Position numbers and translations under genes: made by a program. Below are positions 55,018-64,000 of a stretch of 64,000 bases of DNA, in pieces. The stretch is from Cannabis sativa (taxonomy: Eukaryota; Streptophyta; Magnoliopsida; Rosales; Cannabaceae). Below the pieces are notes generated by a model that made no database searches, was not told the DNA's origin, and saw only the letters and a program-made list of their open reading frames with translations. The DNA lies in assembly GCF_029168945.1 (NCBI RefSeq), contig NC_083603.1, forward strand, positions 18,104,001 through 18,168,000, read 5' to 3'. Within the stretch, counting starts at the first letter, position 1; each line of letters begins with the position of its first letter.

Positions 55018-57790
55018 GTGAGGAAATTGAAGGTTTGTTGGCAAGATACTAGTGAGGATCTTTTCAAACTAAGAAGAAAATTCATTGGAAAGCATGACAT
55101 ACGATGTGTATCAAAAGTTAAAAAAGGTTTAGGTTTTAGAAGGTTTATACATTATAATCAAGAATTACTAGCTAAACAAGCATGGCATATAATGATTCAT
55201 CCTAGATTGCATATTTCACAAGTACTTAAGGGAAAATGTTTTCTAAGATAAAATGTTTTGGAAGCAAAAGAAGGTAGTCATCCGTCTATGATATGGCGAG
55301 ATATTGGGGAAGAGAGTTACTTATTCTAGGTCTAAGAAGAAGAATAGGTAATGGTTGAGAAACTAAAGCCTTTAAGGATCGATGGATACCAAGACCACCT
55401 TTCTTTTTGTCAATTACAAGACGAACATCTGATTCAATGATAGCATCTGATTTCATACTTTCTCCTAAACAATTGAATGAAGGACGTATTCATTAAAATT
55501 TCATGGTTATTGATTCTAAGCTTATAATAACTATCCCCTTAGTCCGTTTAATCATGAGGCTTCGTGAGAATGGCATTACAGGAACTATGGAACCTATTCT
55601 AGAAGTGGATATAATTTGGCTATAACTACTAATAGATTCCTCTCATCCTCATTGATTGATGTTTTATCAAAATAGTGGAAATATTTTTGGACAATAAAAG
55701 ATACCACCTAAAATACTACTTTTTGCATGGAGAGGCTTGTTGAAAACTTATTTTGCCAAGATCTAGATTTACTAACATGTATGTTGATTATAATTCTATA
55801 ATCTAACATCCTAAATATGAAATTTCTAAAAAATAATAAATAAACATATTAGGGATTAAAAATCCTTACATTGATGGTAGAGGAATAATATGACTATTTA
55901 CGTTCAGATCTCTAACCCTTGATTCTTTCTGTTGTAGAGTATGAACAAGATCTGAACCTAAATCTTCTTCTGATGATGATTGAACTACATAATCTTCCTC
56001 ACTGTGCTAGGTATTACTATGACATGTATGGGAAACCTCTCAATATCAAGGAGCACAAAATTCTATGAAGAAATCTCAACAGAAATTCAAAAATATAATT
56101 AAAATAAGAAAGCCTTTCTTTTGATTCAATTTGTTAATTAAAAGAGAGTCTAAAGTGTTCGTCACATGTATCAAAGGCTATAACATTATATTTATATAGA
56201 GATATTAGGTTTAGGTTTAGAATTAAAATAGGCTCAATAAAAAATAATAATTGTACATTTCAAAGACAACTATGGCTGATTCTCATTTAAGGCCATAGTT
56301 TAAATTTTTACACTTTTACTTTCAAAGTGAGACAATCTTTTCTATCTTCAAAAAAACTATTTATCTATTCTAATTACTTAAATGCTAATTTTATCTATTT
56401 AATAATTATAATTAATTATTAAATAAATTATCATTTAAATATATTTATTAATTAGACTCTTCAAGATCTCTTAATTAATAAACAAACCCCGAATTTTCTT
56501 TTTTTTTTCTCAATCATGCCCTTCCTTAGTAAAATTTATAAATAAGACATAGTCATTAATTAGAATCCTTATTGAATAAATCAATTAATTAAGACTATAA
56601 AACAATATTATCTCAATTAGTGCGAGAACCATGCGCCTATATAACTAAGCTCCTAATAAGTAGATTCAAAATTTACTAAGTAAATTTCCTATCTTATTAA
56701 TTTCTCTTGACTCCACTAAAGATTACATAGAATGCTATATATACCAAATATAAATACACTATGAATTATCTATTGTTACAATCTAAATAATCATTGATCC
56801 TCTATAGATGGTCTACATTGAATAGAGACTAAATTACTGTTTTACCCTTCAATGTATTTTATCCTTAAAACACGTAGCTACTTATAAATGATATTTTATG
56901 AAACTAATATAATTAGCGAAATGAGGCCTCAATTATTTAAACGCATTTAGCCAAGCTCTAAGGAAACTATTGTTTCACTTCTATTAGTTATAGAGCCTAT
57001 AGATTTCATATCTACGATCAACACTCCCACTCAATTGAACTATTGAGTTCCTAAGATGTAAGTATTGGGCCGATCTAATTGGTCAGCTTTAACGAATAAG
57101 TCAAAGAACTCGTGTAGTACAATTAAGCTAGAACTTAAACATCTCAGGATTAAGATTAATTGATCTTAGATCAACTAAGTGACATTGACTTAGAAAAGAC
57201 ATAACGATAAGTTTATATTATCTTTTCTATTGTCAATATCAGTCTAGTCTGATGTATGCCTAATATATCTGATACTAGTATACTTTGCTAATGTTCTGGA
57301 AAGGGCATTTCACATATCATTGTGTAGGTAAATTTTATAGCTGATTATCATATCAGTATAAATACAGTAAATTAATAAATCATGGGACTAAATACTTTAA
57401 AGCATATAATCATGATTATTTTATAATCATGAATAACTATATGTTTATAATTTAATAGAATTTATATATTAAACATATAGCCATGAAAGTAATCATGTGA
57501 ACCATGCAATATAAAATAATTTTTAGTCTTTTATTAATTAGTAAATCTGATTATATTGAAATGAGGTTTATTTAGGACATAAAATCCCAACAAGGCTTTT
57601 CTGAGATTCTACCTACATCAAAGGGGTTACTTCTAAGGAAGGTATCGACAAATAGTAATTGTCATTTATATGGTTATGGTATTGATTCAAATACACATGT
57701 TGTATTCTCGTGTTGCACAAAATATATGGAAGCTTCTTGACTAACCTTTTTTATTATGCCAAAAGGAGGACAATATATGAAAAATTGTAT
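55018..57790 (+). pseudogene. LINE-C fragment (post-RT and zf-RVT region), interrupted by a solo LTR
   Basis: Plus-strand pieces 55018-55737 and 57598-57790. The first reads KKGLGFRRFIHYNQELLAKQ, AWHIMIHPRLHISQVLKGK, and further on SHPSMIWRDI and KILLFAWRG. The second reads FSEILPTSKGLL, NCHLYGYG and THVVFSCC. Removing 55738-57592 plus one copy of AGGCT rejoins the frame exactly across WRG/FSE. This is the C-terminal, zinc-binding part of a plant L1-like ORF2. It is head-to-head with LINE-A. It lacks any RT domain and carries stops. Confidence 0.75.
55738..57592 (-). mobile_element. Solo Copia LTR (same family as element D's LTR)
   Basis: 1855 bases, in minus sense TGTTGGGATTTTATG to AAGTTTTCAACA. 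A perfect duplication AGGCT (55733-55737, 57593-57597) flanks it. It resembles 48142-50020 in reverse, including GTAGAGTATGAACAAGATCTG against CTGCTACAG...AGATCTGAG and the BS-type TATA region. No internal domain. Confidence 0.85.
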
Positions 57791-57834
57791 TTTTACAAAT
57801 GGCAATATATTTATTAAATTCTAGAATTAAAAAT

Positions 57835-59411
57835 GAGAAATTATAGCAAATGGCCTCAAATCATAGGACTATGTTAGTAAATGTCCTCATTTCAAAAATT
57901 ATAGCAAATGACCCTAAATCATAGGACTATGTTAGTAAATGTCATCATTTCAAAACTTCTAGAGAAATGACCCTTTTAAACTATTTATTATTTATATTGT
58001 CTTTTGTCATATAAAAAAAATTATTAATTTTTTTTTTTTTTTGCATCTTTTTAGAATTAGAAGCAAATTATTTAAATAATATATCTATATTAGTTTCGTT
58101 AAAATCTTTTTTATTTAAAAATTATGTCAATTTTTTTTTATTTTTTTATGAGTTGTTGTGGGTTGCATGGTATATAGATTTTGTTGTATGGTATAATATT
58201 ATTCTTAGATGATATTTATTTTTTATTTTGATATGCATAATAGTAGTATATAATTTTATTAGCATAATAAAAATATTTTAATGTATGTATATAATTTTAT
58301 TGGCATGTTACATATATTTAATTATTATTTTTATATATTTTGATTGTATGATTCTTTATTTTAAATTATATTTAATTAATTTTTATTTTATTATATACAA
58401 TGGTAGTATATAATTTTGTTATCATGGTATATATATTTTAATTGTGGTATATAATTTAGTTAGTATACATATATATTAATATACAATACTAAAAAAAGTA
58501 CAATTTTTTTAGTAATATATATTTTTATTATTATTATTATTTTTTGTATATATTTTTTGGTAAATGATATATGTATTTTTTGTTATACGGTATATAATTT
58601 TTTAAAATAATATTTAAGTTCTATTTTCTATTGTACTTTTGTTGACATGATATATAATTGTATTAGCATCCTATATATTTTTATTTTTATTTGTTGTTAT
58701 TATTATATATATTTCTATTGTACGATATATATTTTCTGTTATATGTATATAAGTTTTATCATATAATATATCATTTTATTTTAGATAATGCATGTTTAGT
58801 TTTTATTTTATTATGCATAAATGTGATATATAATTTTTTAATATGATATATATAATTTTTTTTAATAATATTATATTATTTTGTTTATTTTTTATTGTAG
58901 GTATATACGTTTTCTTGTATGGTATATGGTTTTTGTTGTCTATAGTATATCATTTATTTAAGATGATATTTAGTTTCTATTTTATTATATATAAATTTTT
59001 TGGTATGTATTCATATTTTAATAGTGATAGATATAATTTTGTTAGCATGATATATATATATATATTTTGAGTATTAGTTTAGTACTATTATAATTTTTTT
59101 GTGATATATAATTTTATTACTACGGTACATTAATTTTCAGTAATACGATATATCAAATACTGCTGTATATATTTAATGATCCAATATATTTATTTATTTT
59201 TGTTACAATATAATAATATACAATACTAAAAAAAATTATATAACTGAATTTTATTATTATATATTTTTTTTTTAAAAAAAATATGTGATAAATGTATTTT
59301 TTATAATTTTTATTAGCTAATTTATTATATTTGGCAATTTTCTTAATTTTTTTAAAAATAGGACATGTACTAATTTAGTTCCAAATTTAGGGTCATTTTG
59401 CATCCCAACCC
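57835..59411. mobile_element. TIR element of family M2, copy 2
   Basis: The left end GAGAAATTATAGCAAATGGCC and the right end (inward GGGTTGGGATGCAAAATGACCC) match M2 copy 1. A perfect 9-bp duplication ATTAAAAAT flanks it (57826-57834, 59412-59420). The left subterminal unit (ATAGGACTATGTTAGTAAAT) is tandemly duplicated, at about 57867 and 57923. The interior is a degenerate GTATATAATTTTATTAGCAT-type array without genes. Confidence 0.8.
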
Positions 59412-59420
59412 ATTAAAAAT

Positions 59421-59879
59421 AAAACTTTTACGATCTATAATAACAGAATGAAAACTTGTTGTTGTCGTACACAAATTTACAATAACAGAACAAAAATAAA
59501 GAAATTTTAATTTTAATTTAAAATAATTTAATATTTTTTCATTACATACGTATTTAATTATAAATGAACACTTCTTTGATAAAATAATATTAAAGAAATT
59601 AATTTTTTTTTTTGGAAAAAACTATGTATAGGTATATATAACATTAATAATATATAAACCCTTTTTTATTTTCTTAAAAACAAATTAATCAAGAAAGCTT
59701 ATAATATATTATTAGATATTTGACTCATACTTTATATAAATTTAATAGTAATATATGTATGTATAATTATATTTAAAGGGCATTAGTGTAACAATAGCTA
59801 AAAAAATTTAAAAGTCAAAATCTTAAATTTATTTCAAAAATTAAATAATAAATATATTACCCAATTAAAAAAATTAATT
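59421..59879. other. AT-rich DNA without recognised genes
   Basis: Nothing recognisable was found between M2 copy 2 and the T1 fragment. Confidence 0.5.
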
Positions 59880-59957
59880 TTTTTAAAATTAATATTTTTA
59901 GTTAAATTTGTTTAATAACCATCAATGAGTAATACCCATCGAGAAGTGTTCTATATA
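59880..59957. mobile_element. End fragment of a T1-family TIR element
   Basis: About 75 bases match the right end of the T1 element at 599-1030, including TTAAAATTAATATTT and GAGTAATACCCATCGAGAAG, with flanking TATATATAT. The other end is not found, so the copy is truncated or too diverged. Confidence 0.6.
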
Positions 59958-61080
59958 TATATACTAGTAAAAAGCTACGTGCGAGGCACGTATACTAAAT
60001 TTTATGTTAGGTATTTTTTATTTTATTTAAAAGTTATACACTTAAAAATTAAAAAAATATATATTATTAATTATTAGGTAAGATTTTTATTATGTATATC
60101 TAAATAATATTATTTATAATTTTGATAATTAAAAATAAATATTGGATACAATATATTAGTTATGAATAATATACATCTCATGTTCATCAACTAAATACTA
60201 TTCATCCCATGATGTTTACAATAATACTATACATCCAACAAATAAAATAAGGATATTTATTCATCTGAAGAGTATAGACTACTAATCCATGAGCAATACA
60301 GATTAGGCAAACTTGTAACAACTTCTAATAATGATCTTAAAATCATTTGAGTAGGGAACTTTGAAAGTAAAAGCAATCATAGTTGTAAAATCTTGGTAAC
60401 AGACTGCAATCTATTATCATCATCAGCGTCACGCAATTTGTTTTCAAAATTTTTTATACTTTTTCTAAAAGCTTGAAGGAACAATAGTATATTAACTCCA
60501 GATAAATAAACAATATGAATGGAAAATAAAAATAATGAATAAATAAATATTATTGTAAATTTATATTTTATTTTCACTATAGATAAACAAAATAAGCATC
60601 AATAGATGAAATTTATAGAAAACTAAACACTTCCAACAGAAAAAATTTAAAAAGAAAATGTAAAATAACTTGTCAAATGTAATTAGTGTCTCAAGTAGAT
60701 CCACAAGCAATTAAAAATTTAATTATTTAAATAACTATTATAACTCCAATAACTTTATACCTCAAATAGTTGATAACTTAAATTATGTCTATAATAATTT
60801 AATTTAACTATTTTACATAAAAAGATTTAATTATAGAAAAAGAAAATGATTGAAAGGAAAAAACTATTTTTGCGACTTCTGCATTGACTCTTTGCACAAT
60901 GGCATCCTCTGAACCGATTTTTGCAGCTCTTTGAGCACCTGAAATACACAACCTAATTATATCAATTGAAATTATATCTCATTCATCTAAACTCTAAAAG
61001 CCATACCTCGCAAATTTGTTAGTTATATATTTAAATATCAAGTATAATAGCTCAGCCTTGTAAGTCTAATTTTATTATTT
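59958..61080. other. AT-rich DNA with a Helitron-like hairpin and possible exon scraps
   Basis: Just inside the left edge is ACTAGTAAAAAGCTACGTGC, then GAG, then GCACGTA, a palindromic hairpin of the kind found near Helitron ends. On the minus strand, 60945-60870 follows a TTTCAG acceptor-like site and stays open (for example AAKIGSEDAIVQRVNAEVAK), and 60478-60382 is open with NKLRDADDDNRLQSVTKILQ. I do not recognise either peptide. They may be captured or decayed exons. Confidence 0.35.
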
Positions 61081-61158
61081 TTGCTTACTGTGTCAAGGCA
61101 TCACTTTAATTGAAGTGCTGAGCCACACAGTGTAAATGACCTTCATAGTTTTTTATTG

Positions 61159-61187
61159 GGGCTTTTTCTCAACTTGAGAAAAAGCCC
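61159..61187. repeat. Perfect hairpin, 14-bp arms
   Basis: GGGCTTTTTCTCAA, one C, then TTGAGAAAAAGCCC: exact complementarity with a one-base spacer. A second imperfect stem-loop lies just upstream at 61088-61131 (CTGTGTCAAGGC ... GAGCCACACAG). Confidence 0.85.
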
Positions 61188-61190
61188 TCA

Positions 61191-61291
61191 ATTTAGGTGC
61201 TAATATTTCATGTTTGTCAAGATCAAAGGAAAATTTAGAATTTAGGTACTAATATTTCATGTTTGTCAAGATCAAAGGAAAATTCATTTAT
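61191..61291. repeat. Tandem duplication, unit about 50 bases
   Basis: AATTTAGGTGCTAATATTTC through GATCAAAGGAAAATTTAG occurs twice in succession with a single base change. Confidence 0.85.
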
Positions 61292-61411
61292 TGTGCAATG
61301 AGTGGTACATAAGCCTACGAGCTATGTTCCCTTAGGGTCCATACTGGGTATCTTCATTAAATTCTAAACTCCCCTTTTACTTCTAAGCTACCTACATTCA
61401 AGATAATTTAC

Positions 61412-61761
61412 TCCCAGCTCACTTCTCAATAATTCTCCCGTTTGTAATATTACAGCCAGTGAATCGAATCCCTCAGAATCGATGGAGATGGCTCTAAAAT
61501 TGAAGCGAATCGAGTCGGACGGCAGTTTTGCAGCTAATTGTTTGGGGATTCCCTCTATGCCTTTGGCGGGAATTGTGCTATCTCCAAGGGCTAGGCTCTT
61601 GAAGATGAAATCGAACAATCTGGAAGTGGTTTCAAGATCCCGATCGAAGAAAATTCTTCCAAAGAATGGTCGGAAGAATCTTCCGATGATGGATTCAGAA
61701 AATCCGATGCTTCTCAGAAGCTCCATCGTAGATACCTCATTTGCAGTCATATTGCTAATAT
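61412..61761 (-). pseudogene. Exon fragment of an FAD-dependent amine-oxidase/phytoene-desaturase-like gene
   Basis: A 350-base minus-strand open block between an acceptor-like ATACAG (ending 61762) and a donor-like GTAAAT (from 61411). It encodes TMELLRSIGFSESIIGRFFR, PFFGRIFFDRDLETTSRLFD, FIFKSLALGDSTIPAKGIEG and IPKQLAAKLPSDSIRF. This pattern is what I associate with the substrate-binding middle of chloroplast FAD/NAD(P)-binding oxidoreductases annotated as amine oxidase or phytoene desaturase-like. The coding block has no stop or frameshift. Neither the FAD-binding N-terminus nor later exons are visible within reach, so it is probably a displaced or captured exon, not a working gene. Confidence 0.55.
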
Positions 61762-62577
61762 CTGTATTTGAAACCATTCAAGTTTAAAAATGTTGAAACC
61801 CTTCCGCATTTAATCAATCTTAATTTGCGTATTAATTTGATATCTTTAACTGTGAGCGTATTAAAGTTTGTTTATTTTCCGATAAATATGTTACGAAGGG
61901 TTAAAGAATATATGACTGCGAATATATTAATTTTTTTTTCCGATAACTGTGAGCCTTTTATATTTTATGGTTTAAATATATGAGATTGAAATAGTTAATT
62001 TATATTTTAGGGTTAGAAGAATATTTGTTATTTAATGGTATATTCTGTTAAAGTTAAAAATTCAAAAATATTATTAAACCAATAATTCTGTTACATAGAC
62101 CCATCTTATATAAAATAGATATTTATATATATATATATTTTTGCTGAATACTAATACTTACTTGACTGGTTGTTTCTTTTTATGTTACTGAAAATACAAT
62201 ACTTGACTAGTTATTGTGTAATTTTTTCTTTTGCAAGAAATATGCCAAATATATATATCTTTATATATTAAAAGTGTCTATGTAACGTTATTTTTTGGTT
62301 TAACATAATATACTTAAAAATAAAAAAATATTCTGTTAAATTTAACAATTAGGTTTGATCCCCGTTAACAAATAAACTCAATAATTAAACCAAAAAATTA
62401 AACAATCTTTTAAATATTAATAATCTCTTTTTAAATTAAAAAAATCATCTTAGCCACATATCTCTCTAACAAACCTGAATATTAATATTTTTTTTTATTT
62501 ATTTTTTAAAAAGGAAAAATCTTTATATATTAAAGTTAACCTCACGTTATCTAATGTTTTCTCTGGATAAGCATAGG

Positions 62578-62618
62578 AAGCAGAAATACCACTTCTATCT
62601 TTGTGTGATTGCAGATAT
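62578..62618 (+). repeat. Repeated segment R1, first copy
   Basis: Holds AGCAGAAATACCACTTCTAT then CTTTGTGTGATTGCAGATAT. It recurs at 63572-63612 with two or fewer changes. Confidence 0.8.
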
Positions 62619-63571
62619 ACCAATTCTGTCATTGACCCACTTTTTAGCTTTATAAATGGAGATGTTCATATAATATTAACACTTTACAGAATATTTATAG
62701 ATATAAACTTACATTACAATGCTATGTTAAAAAAAGAACTAAATAGAATAATCTACTACTCCAATAAAAAATTTATTTACAATTTTATAATTACACTAAT
62801 ATTATTTTTAATACATTATTAAATAATATTTCAAATATAAATATTTAATTTTTTCAAACAAAAAATTTGTAATCTTTAAAAATAAAATACATTCAAAATC
62901 TTAAAAAGATCAAAATCTTAAATGAAACTAGCAATACGTGGCTCGGCACGTACATTCATAATGTGATTTCTAAAATTTGTAATTTTTTTATTTATTTTTT
63001 AAAAAAATCTTTATTTTTTTGATTCCGATGCATAATGTGATGTTATTCTTTTTAATTGCTTTATTAATTTCTTTTCTATTCTAATGTGAAGAAATTTTTG
63101 GCAATAGAGAGTCATCAAATTAGTCTAAGTGTTTGCACGCCATAATCTATATATCTATCTATAATATAGGTCATTACTCTTTTTTTTAACCTATTAATTA
63201 TACAGGTATAATTATTAATTTTAATTGATGATAAAATTTAATTTTTTAATTTTTCTATCATATAAGGATAACTATTTTTTTTATTGTAATTATTTTTTTC
63301 ACTATGATGTTTGTAGATATTTTTTTTTTGACTAAATAATTATTAAATATTAAATTGATTAATTAAAAATATCTGAATCATATACCATTTAAATTTAAAT
63401 TTGATTAGATTTAATTCTGTATCTACTTTCTCATTATTTGTAATTGTTCTAAATCTGATCGTGTAAACTCATATATTAAACACAATACTCCACCTTGAAA
63501 CCGTTCTCTGTTTTTTTTTCTTTCTTATTGGTTGGTGTTAATTCGTCCCGATGATTCAAGTGTCATGGTTT

Positions 63572-63612
63572 AGCAGAAATACCATTTCTATCTTTGTGTG
63601 ATTGCAGATATG
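63572..63612 (+). repeat. Repeated segment R1, second copy, cut by an LTR
   Basis: The second copy is followed six bases later by the Copia LTR at 63618, suggesting the LTR inserted into a copy of whatever element R1 belongs to. Confidence 0.75.
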
Positions 63613-63617
63613 CCACT

Positions 63618-64000
63618 TGTTGGGTTTTATGCCCTAAATAAAACTCATTTCAATATAATCAGATTTACTTATTAATATAGATCAGAAACAACATTTAATG
63701 TTGCATGGTTCACATGATTTATTTCATGATTATATGTACATAATGTATAAATTCATCTGAAACCCTTTTCACATACTTGATCCTGTTTATTGTGCCGTCA
63801 ACACATTGGAAAGTAAACATGACTATGTGAATAAAGTTTCTTAGATTTATCAGACATAGGGTTTTACTGATATGATAATCTACAACAGAGTTTACTTGCA
63901 TTTGGAGAAGTGCTATGTTCTTTCCAGAGCATTGGTTAAAGTAAAGCTCAGGTTGGATGCATGGAGTATGCATCGGAAGGGACCGATATTGAACTTTGAC
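63618..64000 (+). repeat. Start of a Copia LTR, runs off the window
   Basis: Begins TGTTGGGTTTTATGCCC and continues to the window end with the family's conserved GGAGTATGCATCGGAAGGGA block. Its first 110 bases resemble the LTR at 42578, later parts the LTR at 48142. Whether it is solo or the start of a full element cannot be seen. Confidence 0.85.

Larger units (their letters stand above)
61800..63617. other. AT-rich DNA with Helitron-like 5' termini; no gene recognised
   Basis: Two sites start TCTTTATATATTAAA (62258 and 62520), similar to known plant Helitron 5' ends. A third region holds ACTAGCAATACGTGGCTCGG then CACGTA near 62930, a hairpin akin to that at 59960. No helicase or CTRR 3' end could be assigned. 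Confidence 0.35.

Noticed and set aside
54331..55251. Head-to-head LINE pieces (minus RT, plus C-terminal region) as one twin-primed, 5'-inverted LINE.
   Set aside because: The minus-strand RT continues through the solo Gypsy LTR into 51452-51584 and 36864-38581 with its own thumb, RNase H and poly(A), so the plus-strand piece is a different LINE.
61159..61187. Rho-independent terminator.
   Set aside because: Plant nuclear DNA; the hairpin has no following T run and no upstream gene.

Overview
The window is plant nuclear DNA, most likely from a eudicot. Evidence: every lineage of Ty1-copia element present is a plant type, a Tekay/Del-like Gypsy LTR is present, a TRIM with a plant initiator-tRNA primer site is present, and the one intact gene belongs to the plant-specific nodulin-like MFS family. 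I cannot fix the species from the sequence alone. It is AT-rich and overwhelmingly transposon-derived. There are no rRNA or tRNA genes and no CRISPR array that I can see.

Layout. 1-18,136: a minus-strand Copia (element A, LTRs at 353-1946 and 16920-18136). It is split in its protease active site by a 10.4-kb plus-strand Sirevirus-like Copia (element B, 5645-16006, target duplication ACATG) that carries an env-like third reading frame. The left LTR of A is followed outward by a second primer site and a different Copia gag. 18,148-24,873: a run of terminal-inverted-repeat elements (families named here M3, M2, T4, T5), most with 9-bp target duplications as in Mutator-type elements. 25,238-26,601: a Pack-MULE-like element carrying a fragment that resembles a DUF630/DUF632 gene. 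26,786-32,595: a second M3 copy, a TRIM (29,280-29,734), and three foldback elements, one with a central TATCGATA array. 33,577-35,397: the only intact host gene, a 606-residue MFS transporter on the minus strand.

36,864-54,895: a 5'-truncated minus-strand LINE of about 2.4 kb, spread over 18 kb by two independent insertions. The first is an Ale/Retrofit-like Copia (element C, 38582-51451, duplication CCAAG), itself holding an LTR (42578-50554, duplication CACTC) that in turn holds a plus-strand Copia body (element D). The second is a 2.8-kb solo Gypsy LTR (51585-54366, duplication AGCCG). 55,018-57,790: a plus-strand LINE fragment interrupted by a solo Copia LTR (duplication AGGCT). 57,835-59,411: a second M2 copy. 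59,412-63,617: AT-rich DNA with Helitron-like termini and one recognisable host exon fragment, resembling an FAD-dependent amine-oxidase/desaturase-like protein. 63,618-64,000: the start of another Copia LTR.

The window therefore records at least four levels of nested insertion whose order can be read from target-site duplications. The only gene likely to make a working protein is the MFS transporter; every transposon coding region I examined is interrupted by frameshifts or stops, and several have lost catalytic residues.
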